Numbered from the stretch's first letter, positions 1-5,440 are shown. The stretch is 7,971 nucleotides of DNA from Acidobacteriota bacterium (GCA_028875135.1 JAPPFQ010000685.1:1-7971), one strand, 5' to 3'. The notes: generated by a model from the sequence alone, not told the origin. A program made the numbers and translations.

Positions 1-1221
1 CGCCCGACGGCGACGACCTCGACGGACCGGCCCAGCCGCGTGAGCGCCCGCCAGGCTGGCTCCGCCCACCACCACCGCCGCGATGGTGTAGAGCTCGTAC
101 ATCAGCCCGTAGGTGGGGGAGCCGCTCTTCAGTTGGGAGGCCATAACCACTCCGCCCAGTCCGGCCAGGGCGGCGCACAGGGTGTAGACGAAGATGAGCA
201 CGGCCGTGACCGGGACCCCCGATAGCCGGGCGGCCTCGCGGTTGCCGCCCACGGCGTAGATGTAGCGCCCCAGGGCGGTTTGGGTCATCAACAGGTGTGC
301 CGACAAGTATAGCGCCAGCATCAGCAGCACCGCGTTGGGAATCCTCAGAAAATCGGCCCCGCGCCCCAGCCAGACGAAGGAGTCGGGGACCTGGTACACC
401 GACTGGCCCTCGGCCAGGATGTAGGCCAACCCGCTGGCCACCAGCATCATGCCCAGGGTGGCGATGAAGGGGGGAATGGCGAACCAGGTCACCATGACGC
501 CGGAAAAGGCTCCCAGCAGGCCGCAAAGCAGGATGGCCCCCAGCCCGCAGAGCACCATGTCCAGCGGGCCGGCGGCTTCGGCCGAGGCCGCCTCCCGGAT
601 CAACCAGGTGCACACCACCGCCGAGAAGGCGATCAGGCTGCCCACCGAGAGGTCGATGCCCGCCGTGATGATGACCATGGTCATCCCCACCGCCAGAATG
701 GCGATGACGGCGATCTGGTTGGCCACGTTCAGCAGGTTGTCGCGCTTGAGGAAGTTAGGCCACTGGTAGCTCGGCGGCGTCAGGACGCCGGCTCCGGCCA
801 GGCCGGGAAACTTTTCCCCCAGCCGGTCGAAGACGGCCCAGCGCCCGGTGACGTCGGTGCAGGCGATGGCGTCCAGGCTCGCTCCCGAGCGGGACAGATC
901 CTCCAGGCGTTCCCGGGCGTCGGAGGGCTGGCCCTTGACGGTTCCCAGCACCTTCATTCCGGCGCCGCTCAGCCGGCGCTCGAGGGAGTCGGCAAAGAGC
1001 GCATCCTCGCCGTGCTCGCGGGCCACCACCAGGACGGCCGCGCCCGGGGGAAAATCCCGGGTGATGCGGTCGGTCAACTGCTCGGCGGCCTCGATGCCGG
1101 TGGGGTGCTGCTCGTCCCAGGTGACGTAGCTGAAGCAGGCTCCCAGCAGCAGCAGGACCAGCACCATGCCGTAGTCGGAGAGGAGTCGGGACAACAGGCG
1201 ATGAAAGCGGGGATGGCCCAT
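1..1221 (-). CDS. RbsC/XylH-type sugar ABC transporter permease, 3' end missing, with extra periplasmic domain
   Basis: Inner-membrane permease of a ribose/xylose-type ABC importer, 407 codons visible and open at the left edge. Residues 18-33 form a first membrane helix. Residues about 36-150 are an added soluble domain, presumably periplasmic. From residue 155 the classical fold follows: NLLNVANQ, then AGIDLSVGS at 187-195, the LGRYIYAVGGNREAARLSG cytoplasmic loop at about 318-335 and VVVGGASLAG at 383-392. E. coli RbsC has about 320 residues, so the N-terminal part is about 115 residues longer than usual. The ATG at 1219-1221 has only a weak GGAAG upstream; an in-frame GTG at 1228-1230 is an alternative start. 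It lies downstream of the binding-protein gene in the same direction, 146 bp apart. After residue 392 the conserved GG.GS..G stretch is missing and the reading turns Arg-rich, suggesting a frameshift or junction. The family is certain; the transported sugar is unknown. Confidence 0.9.
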   Translation of the reverse strand, partial: MGHPRFHRLLSRLLSDYGMVLVLLLLGACFSYVTWDEQHPTGIEAAEQLTDRITRDFPPGAAVLVVAREHGEDALFADSLERRLSGAGMKVLGTVKGQPSDARERLEDLSRSGASLDAIACTDVTGRWAVFDRLGEKFPGLAGAGVLTPPSYQWPNFLKRDNLLNVANQIAVIAILAVGMTMVIITAGIDLSVGSLIAFSAVVCTWLIREAASAEAAGPLDMVLCGLGAILLCGLLGAFSGVMVTWFAIPPFIATLGMMLVASGLAYILAEGQSVYQVPDSFVWLGRGADFLRIPNAVLLMLALYLSAHLLMTQTALGRYIYAVGGNREAARLSGVPVTAVLIFVYTLCAALAGLGGVVMASQLKSGSPTYGLMYELYTIAAVVVGGASLAGAHAAGPVRRGRRRRA

Positions 1222-1261
1222 GGACTTCACTTCCGGCGACGGGGTCTCAGGCAGGAGTACA

Positions 1262-1282
1262 GCCCGGAATTCCCATCCGGGC
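1262..1282 (-). other. Perfect 7-bp stem-loop in the binding protein-permease gap
   Basis: Arms GCCCGGA (1262-1268) and TCCGGGC (1276-1282) pair perfectly around a 7-nt loop. No U-tract follows on the minus strand, so this is not an ordinary intrinsic terminator. Lying between a binding-protein gene and its permease gene, it could protect the upstream mRNA from 3' exonucleases or lower permease expression (inference). Confidence 0.45.
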
Positions 1283-1299
1283 AACGGCGTCGGCGTCCA

Positions 1300-1322
1300 G
1301 AGCTGCCGGTGGCGGCAGGCTC
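1300..1322 (-). other. 9-bp stem-loop with one bulge after the binding-protein gene
   Basis: Read on the minus strand, GAGC-(C)-TGCCG pairs with CGGCAGCTC around a short CCAC loop: nine pairs and one bulged C. It starts about 45 nt after the stop of the binding-protein gene and has no U-tract. Together with the hairpin at 1262-1282 it makes a two-hairpin intercistronic element of the kind that sets unequal expression of binding protein and permease (inference). Confidence 0.4.
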
Positions 1323-1367
1323 GGGGAACGGGCCGACCGGGACGCCGCCAGGCGGCCGGCTCCGGGG

Positions 1368-2345
1368 TCATTGAAGGGTCGGATCCTTGTCGGCATCGGC
1401 CTTGCGGTAGAGGGCGGTGGGGATCAGGATCTCCGGGGGCACTTCCTCTCCCTCGAAGTGCCTGGCGATGGTCTGCATGGTCTGCCGGCCGATGCGGTCC
1501 GGAAACTGGACGGGGTCGGCGTAGATCAGCCCGTCCTTGATGGCCTGCTTGCCCTCGGGTTGGCCGTCAAAGCCGATGATTTTTACCTGGTCGGCCTTGC
1601 CGGCCTTTTCCAGCGCCGCCCTGGCCCCCAGCGCCGAAGGGTCGTTGATGGCGAAGATCCCAACCAGGTCCGGATGGGCCTGGATGGCGTCCTCGGCGGC
1701 CTTGTAGCCGCCGTCCTTGGCCCCTCCGCCCGGCAGCACGGCCACGATGTCGATTCTGCCCGCCCGGCGATCACCATTGTATTCGTCGATGATCTCGTTA
1801 AACCCCTGCACCCGCAGCAGGCAGGATTCGGCCTGCTCATAATGGAGCACCACGATCTTGCCCCCGGCTTCGCCCAGAGCCTCGATCATGGCCTTGCCGG
1901 CTTCCTTGCCCCCGGCGTAGTTGTCGGTGGCGATGTGAGAGACTACCTTGGCGCCCGGAGCCAGGCAGGCCAGGTCGGCCGTGAAGACGGGGATTCCGGC
2001 CTGGTTGGCCTCCTGGATGGCGGTTCCGATGGCCTTGGAATCGGTGGGGCAGAGCACGATGGCGCTGACCTTGCGCACGATGAAGTCCTTGACCTGGTTT
2101 CGCTGGCGGGCCACGTCGAACTCGCCGCTGGTCACCACCACCTCGTAGCCGTACTTGCGGGCTTCATCGGTGAGCGTGTCGGCAATCACCTTGAAGAAGG
2201 GATTGGTCAGGGTCATCACCGACAGGCCGATGGTCCCCCGGGAAGGCGTCCCGTCGCCCGGGGTCTTGCCGCCCTCGTCCGCACGGCATCCGGCCAGCAC
2301 AACCAGCATCGCCAGGGCTGAAAGCTTCCACAGGCAGGATCGCAT
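1368..2345 (-). CDS. RbsB-like periplasmic sugar-binding lipoprotein of ABC importer
   Basis: Captures a sugar or related polyol and delivers it to the permease encoded just downstream. The 325-residue protein begins MRSCLWKLSALAM and has a lipobox LAGC with the lipidated Cys at position 20, so it should be anchored in a membrane facing the periplasm. The rest is a Peripla_BP_4 / type I binding protein. Comparison with E. coli RbsB shows conserved ligand contacts: N48-P-F50-F51, R178 in the R-x-QGF motif, N234 in INDPSALG, D260 in GFDGQPEG and Q280 in VQFPDRIG. The RbsB Asp-Arg pair in its LDR motif is Asp124-Leu125 here, so one sugar-contacting Arg is lost and the ligand is probably not ribose. 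The ATG at 2343-2345 was chosen because AGGAGG lies 7 nt upstream and the signal peptide starts there; the frame stays open up to 2480. It is divergent from the dehydrogenase gene. Confidence 0.93.
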   Translation of the reverse strand: MRSCLWKLSALAMLVVLAGCRADEGGKTPGDGTPSRGTIGLSVMTLTNPFFKVIADTLTDEARKYGYEVVVTSGEFDVARQRNQVKDFIVRKVSAIVLCPTDSKAIGTAIQEANQAGIPVFTADLACLAPGAKVVSHIATDNYAGGKEAGKAMIEALGEAGGKIVVLHYEQAESCLLRVQGFNEIIDEYNGDRRAGRIDIVAVLPGGGAKDGGYKAAEDAIQAHPDLVGIFAINDPSALGARAALEKAGKADQVKIIGFDGQPEGKQAIKDGLIYADPVQFPDRIGRQTMQTIARHFEGEEVPPEILIPTALYRKADADKDPTLQ

Positions 2346-2352
2346 TGGGGAA

Positions 2353-2358
2353 CCTCCT
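2353..2358 (-). promoter_or_regulatory. Ribosome binding site AGGAGG of the binding-protein gene
   Basis: A perfect AGGAGG on the minus strand, 7 nt before the ATG at 2345. It decides the start against the longer open frame beginning at 2480. Confidence 0.85.
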
Positions 2359-2421
2359 CGGGCTTTAACCAACCGGTCCCGTCCCACGGTTCGAAACGCT
2401 TGGAAAATCGGAACCCCTAGA

Positions 2422-2450
2422 GTTAATCCCCATCCCTGCCGGGAGGTCAA
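2422..2450 (-). promoter_or_regulatory. Possible sigma70 promoter of the transporter operon
   Basis: Minus-strand TTGACC (2450-2445) matches the -35 consensus at five of six positions. At 17 bp spacing the -10 position reads ATTAAC, a poor match. The -35 is credible and the -10 weak, as expected for a promoter needing an activator or subject to control (inference). Confidence 0.35.
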
Positions 2451-2462
2451 GCCCAAATTGAC
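2446..2462. promoter_or_regulatory. Inverted repeat GTCAA-N7-TTGAC between divergent promoters
   Basis: GTCAA (2446-2450) and TTGAC (2458-2462) are exact reverse complements separated by 7 bp. Each arm is most of the -35 element of one divergent promoter, so the symmetry may simply reflect two back-to-back -35 boxes. A protein binding here would control both the transporter and the dehydrogenase. Confidence 0.4.
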
Positions 2463-2486
2463 GCGTTTTCGCTTCCCCATTAGAAT
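2458..2486 (+). promoter_or_regulatory. Sigma70 promoter of the shikimate-dehydrogenase-like gene
   Basis: TTGACG (2458-2463) and TAGAAT (2481-2486) are separated by exactly 17 bp, each with one mismatch to consensus. Transcription would start near 2493, giving a leader of about 40 nt before the ATG at 2532. Confidence 0.65.
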
Positions 2487-2521
2487 GCCTGCCCAGTCTC
2501 AATCCAGACGCTTACCCAACC

Positions 2522-2526
2522 GGAGG
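2522..2526 (+). promoter_or_regulatory. Ribosome binding site GGAGG
   Basis: GGAGG ends 5 nt before the ATG at 2532 and supports that start. Confidence 0.7.
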
Positions 2527-2531
2527 AACCC

Positions 2532-3389
2532 ATGGCCCGGCGGTGGAACTTCAGACAGGAGCTGGTGTTCTGCTTCGGCCACCACCTGGCCGACAATCCC
2601 ACCCAGCACATGCTGGAGAAGGCCTTTCGCCATCACGGCCTGAACTGGCGCTACGTCAACTTCGAGCTGGGCAACGAGCGGCTGGCCGAGGCCGTGCGGG
2701 CGGTGCGGATCCTGGGCTTCCGCGGCGGCAACTGCACCATGCCCTGCAAGGTCACCGTCATCCCCCACCTCGACCGCCTGGGCCAATCCGCCGGTGTCAT
2801 GGAGGCCGTCAACTGCGTGGTGGTGGACGGCGAGGAGCTGGTAGGCGAGAACACCGACGGCAAGGGATTCCTGCAGTCCCTGGGGGAAGTGACCGACCCC
2901 GCGGGCAAACGGGTGACGATCCTGGGCGCGGGCGGAGCCGCCCGCGCCATCGCGGTCGAGACCGCCCTGGCGGGAGCCTCCCGCATCACCATCGTCAACC
3001 GCAGCCCCCAGCGGGGACAGGGACTGGTGGAGCTGCTCCAGACCCGAACCGAAGTGGAGGCCCGCTTCCTTCCCTGGGAGGGCGACCACCCCGTGTCCGA
3101 GGACACGGAGATCCTCATCAACGCCACCTCCATCGGCATGCACCCCGATGCCGGCGCCCGAATCCCCCTCCGCACCGACACCCTGACTCCGGGAATGGTG
3201 GTGGCCGACGTCATCGCCAACCCCCCTCAAACCCGCCTGCTGCAGGACGCCGCCGCCCGAGGCTGCACCGCTCTGGACGGCCTGGGCATGCTGGTCAACC
3301 AGGGCGTCATCAGCTTCCGCTACTGGACCGGCCAGGACCCCGACAGCTCGGTGATGCGAGCGGCGTTGGAGGAGGTTTTTGCGGGGTGA
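2532..3389 (+). CDS. Shikimate/quinate dehydrogenase family protein (AroE-like, altered substrate site)
   Basis: NAD(P)-dependent cytoplasmic dehydrogenase of the AroE family, 285 residues, normal length. The catalytic Lys is K73 in NCTMPCK and the catalytic Asp is D109 in GENTDGKGF; N94 in EAVNCVV is also kept. The Rossmann part has GAGGAARA (132-139), then N156-R157-S, the usual place of the NADP-selecting Arg, NATSIGM (197-203) and GLGMLVNQG (250-258). Two substrate-site features differ. The N-terminal motif, normally HS-x-SP with two serines that hold the shikimate carboxylate, reads GHHLADNPTQHM (about 16-27). The DxxYxPxxT motif reads DVIANPPQT with Ala for Tyr. The enzyme therefore probably acts on another cyclic polyol or acid, or is a paralogue outside the aromatic pathway. 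Divergence from a sugar-type importer supports a catabolic role. Family assignment is strong; the substrate is unknown, so no symbol is given. Confidence 0.9.
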   Translation: MARRWNFRQELVFCFGHHLADNPTQHMLEKAFRHHGLNWRYVNFELGNERLAEAVRAVRILGFRGGNCTMPCKVTVIPHLDRLGQSAGVMEAVNCVVVDGEELVGENTDGKGFLQSLGEVTDPAGKRVTILGAGGAARAIAVETALAGASRITIVNRSPQRGQGLVELLQTRTEVEARFLPWEGDHPVSEDTEILINATSIGMHPDAGARIPLRTDTLTPGMVVADVIANPPQTRLLQDAAARGCTALDGLGMLVNQGVISFRYWTGQDPDSSVMRAALEEVFAG

Positions 3390-3412
3390 GGAAGGGGCAC
3401 GGAGCGGGCCAT

Positions 3413-3429
3413 GTGGAGGACCGGTCCAC
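3413..3429 (+). other. Small hairpin after the dehydrogenase gene
   Basis: GTGGA (3413-3417) and TCCAC (3425-3429) pair around a 7-nt loop, 24 nt after the stop codon. The stem is short and no T-run follows, so it is at best a weak transcript end. The gap from 3390 to 3546 holds this hairpin, one copy of the direct repeat and the toxin promoter, and no gene. Confidence 0.2.
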
Positions 3430-3458
3430 CGATGCGGACGCTGCAGGATATCCGGGGG

Positions 3459-3484
3459 TGGAGAAGGAGACGGAGGGGTTGTCG
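3459..3484 (+). repeat. Direct repeat, left copy flanking the toxin-antitoxin module
   Basis: This 26-bp stretch matches 4123-4148 at 23 of 26 positions, with differences at 3464, 3478 and 3479. Both copies can be read as E-[KQ]-ETEGLS in one frame. The two copies bracket the toxin-antitoxin operon. Confidence 0.6.
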
Positions 3485-3506
3485 AAGAAAATTATGGGTT
3501 GCCGAG

Positions 3507-3527
3507 GTGTGTTTCCAGAATGCACAC
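3507..3527. promoter_or_regulatory. Possible operator GTGTG-N11-CACAC at the toxin promoter
   Basis: GTGTG (3507-3511) and CACAC (3523-3527) are inverted arms 11 bp apart, enclosing the predicted -35 box. Ribbon-helix-helix antitoxins commonly bind such symmetric sites to repress their own operon; the assignment here is inference. Confidence 0.35.
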
Positions 3528-3540
3528 ATTGTGACATAAT
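3512..3540 (+). promoter_or_regulatory. Promoter of the toxin-antitoxin operon, apparently leaderless
   Basis: TTTCCA (3512-3517, four of six matches) and CATAAT (3535-3540, five of six) are 17 bp apart. The expected start of transcription, about 7 nt after the -10, falls on or next to the toxin ATG at 3547. No Shine-Dalgarno sequence precedes that ATG, which agrees with a leaderless mRNA. Confidence 0.5.
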
Positions 3541-3546
3541 TGACGC

Positions 3547-3834
3547 ATGGGCATTGGTTTCGACTGGAGCGTGGAGAAGAACGAACGGCTCATTCGGCAG
3601 CGAGGAGTCTCATTCGAGAGCGTCATATCCGCCATAGAGCAGGCTGGCTTGGTGGATGTGATGGAGCACCCCAACCAGGACCGCTACCCCGGACAGTTAA
3701 TCTACGTTGTGGAGATCGACGACACCATTTACCTCGTGCCTTTCGTGACGCAAACCGACGGCACTCGCTTTCTGAAGACGATTATTCCCAGCCGGAAGGC
3801 GATGAGAGACTATCGGAGGAGGCAGCGATTGTGA
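3547..3834 (+). CDS. BrnT-like (DUF497 family) toxin of a type II toxin-antitoxin system
   Basis: Small cytoplasmic protein of 95 residues resembling BrnT toxins, RNases of the RelE-like fold that block growth by mRNA cleavage. The family's opening signature F-x-W-x-x-x-KN followed by HGVSFE-like sequence is visible as FDWSVEKNERLIRQRGVSFE (5-24). A beta-strand core follows, LIYVVEIDDTIYLVPFV (51-67), and then the closing IIPSRKAMRDYRRR (79-92), matching the I-x-x-ARK-A end of the family. The middle is somewhat longer and less typical, so it may be a divergent branch. The toxin gene comes first and overlaps the antitoxin start by 4 nt, as in brnTA operons. The ATG has no ribosome binding site but sits at the predicted transcription start. 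Codon use is less GC-rich than in the flanking genes, suggesting recent acquisition. Function rests on family similarity and on the partner. Confidence 0.75.
   Translation: MGIGFDWSVEKNERLIRQRGVSFESVISAIEQAGLVDVMEHPNQDRYPGQLIYVVEIDDTIYLVPFVTQTDGTRFLKTIIPSRKAMRDYRRRQRL
3815..3822 (+). promoter_or_regulatory. Strong ribosome binding site of the antitoxin inside the toxin gene
   Basis: GGAGGAGG lies within the last codons of the toxin gene, 8 nt before GTG at 3831 and 20 nt before the in-frame ATG at 3843. The spacing favours the GTG start. The contrast with the toxin, which has no such site, would favour antitoxin synthesis. Confidence 0.75.
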
Positions 3835-4106
3835 ACGACAAAATGAGCGCAGAAGAGCAAGACATTCTCGATCGATTCGAACGGGGCGAGTTGCGTTCCG
3901 CTCCTGATGCTGAACGCGAAATCGAGATGGCCCGACAGTCGGCTCGCAATACGTTCAACAAAACCAGGAGAGTGAATTTGCGGGTAACCGAGCGCGACTT
4001 CAACCTTGCTCACTCCAGGGCCAGGGAAGAAGGGATCCCTTATCAGACACTTTTGTCCAGCGTCATCCACAAGTACCTGTCCGGGCGGCTGACGGAGAAG
4101 AGGTAG
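3831..4106 (+). CDS. CopG/ribbon-helix-helix family antitoxin
   Basis: Antitoxin partner of the upstream toxin, 91 residues from GTG. It matches the CopG antitoxin family (PF12441 type): an acidic N-terminus AEEQDILDRFERGELRSAPD (7-26) that probably wraps the toxin, a linker ARQSARNTFNKTRR (34-47), then the DNA-binding part with strand RVNLRVTERDF (47-57) and two helices ending in IPYQTLLSSVIHKYLSGRL (69-87). That last segment is the family hallmark. It should neutralise the toxin by direct binding and repress the operon as a dimer. The GTG overlaps the toxin TGA (GTGA), so translation is coupled. A later ATG at 3843 is possible but is badly spaced from the GGAGGAGG at 3815. The family is well supported by sequence pattern; toxin binding is inferred. 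Confidence 0.82.
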   Translation: MNDKMSAEEQDILDRFERGELRSAPDAEREIEMARQSARNTFNKTRRVNLRVTERDFNLAHSRAREEGIPYQTLLSSVIHKYLSGRLTEKR

Positions 4107-4122
4107 GCCGAGATGCAGGCAC

Positions 4123-4148
4123 TGGAGCAGGAGACGGAGGGCCTGTCG
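4123..4148 (+). repeat. Direct repeat, right copy flanking the toxin-antitoxin module
   Basis: It matches 3459-3484 at 23 of 26 positions and begins 17 bp after the antitoxin stop codon. It lies inside a 23-codon frame starting at ATG 4113 and ending at TGA 4184, which has no clear ribosome binding site and is probably not a gene. Confidence 0.6.
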
Positions 4149-4479
4149 GGTGCAACTCTTAACCTCTTAGGGAACACGCAATGAACTACATGTCCAGGAC
4201 GCTGCGGGACCTTGAACGCACGGCGATTCACGATGGGCATCCAGCGCGTTCCAGATCTTAATGGTCTCCTTCGGATGTGCGGCCACACCTTCGCTATTGC
4301 AATTTAGGCGCTTAAGTTAAATAGCAAACGGTGTTATTGAGAAAACGTGAATAAGGACTGCCACTCATTCGGCACGGCGAGATCGGTGGCATGAAGTGAC
4401 GAGCGCCGGCGGCGAGCTAACTTAGCCCTCCCCCATTCGGGCCCACCTCGGAAGTGAGGATTTTCGCGCACTATAGACT

Positions 4480-4506
4480 CTCGGGCGCTAGCCGGAGTTT
4501 GAGTTT
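4480..4506 (+). terminator. Possible terminator between converging genes
   Basis: CTCGGGC (4480-4486) pairs with GCCGGAG (4491-4497) around a GCTA loop with one G-G mismatch, followed by TTTGAGTTT. The stem is short and the T-tract interrupted, and it lies about 370 bp after the antitoxin stop, so it is only a candidate. Confidence 0.3.
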
Positions 4507-4598
4507 GGGCGGGAATGGGACGTCCGAGCCCGTTGCATTTTCCCAGTAGCGCTGAATACCGACTCGTCGCGGGACGATCTCCTGGCCCAGTTCGCCCC

Positions 4599-5429
4599 TC
4601 ACGACTCACCCTCCTCCTCATCCATCCCCACTTCCGTCCGGTCGCGCATGAGGCGGCGCAGGCAGTGGACGGCTCGTTCCAGCAGAGGGGCTGCCTCGTC
4701 GTTCGCCCCCCGGACCGAGAGTGTGATGTCCGGCGAAACCTCCATTTGAAGCAAGCGGTCCATGGCGGGCGAGGGGTTTCTCCGGCCCTCCGCGATTTCC
4801 TGGAGCGCGGCCAGCAGTTCGCCGAGCTCCGACTCCTGGCTGAGTTGGAAGTCCTCAACTCCTTCCCGACGGTAGGAGGCATCGCTAGTGCTTCTGTCCG
4901 TGGTCTGGCGGTTCCCTTCCTCCTCCCGGTCCCTGTCCGGCCGGTAGCGCCTTTCGGGCGACTCGCTTTCTTCCGGGACCGGATCATGGAAGCTCGATTC
5001 GGCCAACCTCCGCCGCAACCCCGATCTGGTTCGGTTCTCCCGCACAGGTCCCCAGCGATCCTCGATGGCTGCCCGCCGACGCGCGGGCGACCGAATGCTG
5101 GGCGATATTCCGGTCACGACCTCCGGAGTGACTGAGGTCCGACCGTCCGCCACGCGCGAAATCAGTTCCAGCGGGGCCTGTTCGAAGATTTCGCGGAGGT
5201 CGCGGAGGGACACGGGAGCCACCGTCCCCCTCTGTTCCGCCTCCCTCACCGCTCGTATGAAGAGTAACCGGTCCCGGATCAGCTTCGGGTATCGGGTTCG
5301 CGACCCGCGCCTTCCCACCTTGGGCAGCAGGCCTTCGTGCACGTAGTAGGCGATGGTCCTGCGATCGAACCCGGTCTCGCGCTGCAGTTCAGCGGCCGTG
5401 TAGCTCTCAGTTTCCCGGTCAAAAGCCAT
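4599..5429 (-). CDS. MerR-like transcriptional regulator with long charged linker
   Basis: Predicted DNA-binding regulator, 276 residues. The N-terminus has a winged-helix MerR domain: YTAAELQRETGFDRRTIAYY (10-29) is the helix-turn-helix, HEGLLP (31-36) the turn into the wing, and RYPKLIRDRLLFIRAVREAEQRG (46-68) the second pair of helices, with SLRDLREIFE (74-83) after it. Residues about 108-190 are rich in Arg, Ser and Glu and look disordered. A folded C-terminal segment follows: an acidic helix (193-215), then LLQMEVSPDITLSVRG (226-241) and a helix DEAAPLLERAVHCLRRLMRDR (244-264), possibly a ligand- or partner-binding part. There is no Cys cluster of the metal-sensing type. The ATG at 5427-5429 has no Shine-Dalgarno sequence and lies about 8 nt from the predicted transcription start. 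The gene is divergent from the ARPP-1 gene, its likely target, and probably autoregulated. Confidence 0.82.
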   Translation of the reverse strand: MAFDRETESYTAAELQRETGFDRRTIAYYVHEGLLPKVGRRGSRTRYPKLIRDRLLFIRAVREAEQRGTVAPVSLRDLREIFEQAPLELISRVADGRTSVTPEVVTGISPSIRSPARRRAAIEDRWGPVRENRTRSGLRRRLAESSFHDPVPEESESPERRYRPDRDREEEGNRQTTDRSTSDASYRREGVEDFQLSQESELGELLAALQEIAEGRRNPSPAMDRLLQMEVSPDITLSVRGANDEAAPLLERAVHCLRRLMRDRTEVGMDEEEGES

Positions 5430-5440
5430 GGAAGTGATTT

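Larger units (their letters stand above)
4107..4598. other. Intergenic stretch without a convincing gene
   Basis: About 490 bp between the antitoxin and the regulator, which converge on it. It holds the right copy of the direct repeat, an AT-rich patch at about 4290-4350 and a possible terminator at 4480. Two tiny plus-strand frames (4113-4184 and 4181-4261, joined by ATGA) have no ribosome binding sites. On the minus strand a 42-codon stretch lacking a start (about 4301-4173) reads plausibly as protein, including KETIKIWNALDAH, and may be a gene remnant. Overall it looks like decayed or spacer DNA next to an acquired module. Confidence 0.5.

Noticed and set aside
1371..2321. 316-codon open frame on the plus strand opposite the binding-protein gene
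   Set aside because: It is antisense to a clear RbsB-like lipoprotein; its translation is Gly/Asp/His-rich with no recognisable domain, as expected from high-GC shadow frames.
2346..2480. 45-residue N-terminal extension of the binding protein
   Set aside because: It would place a lipoprotein signal sequence internally and ignore the perfect AGGAGG before 2345.
2499..3230. 243-codon minus-strand frame opposite the dehydrogenase gene
   Set aside because: Low-complexity Gly/Val/His/Asp composition and antisense to a well-supported enzyme gene.
2543..3637. 364-codon plus-strand frame overlapping the dehydrogenase and part of the toxin gene
   Set aside because: Pro/Arg/Gly/His-rich composition, no domain and no ribosome binding site; it is an out-of-frame shadow of the AroE-like gene.
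3540..3830. In-frame upstream extension of the antitoxin, giving 188 residues from 3540
   Set aside because: The extension overlaps the toxin in another frame and does not resemble the antitoxin family; GTG at 3831 has a strong, well-spaced ribosome binding site.
4446..4464. CCTC-GGAAGT-GAGG followed by ATTTT as a terminator
   Set aside because: The stem has only four pairs; too weak to list as a separate terminator.
4334..4987. 217-codon minus-strand frame overlapping the 3' half of the regulator
   Set aside because: Arg/Ser/Thr-rich shadow frame; the regulator frame has a clear MerR head and the expected codon bias.
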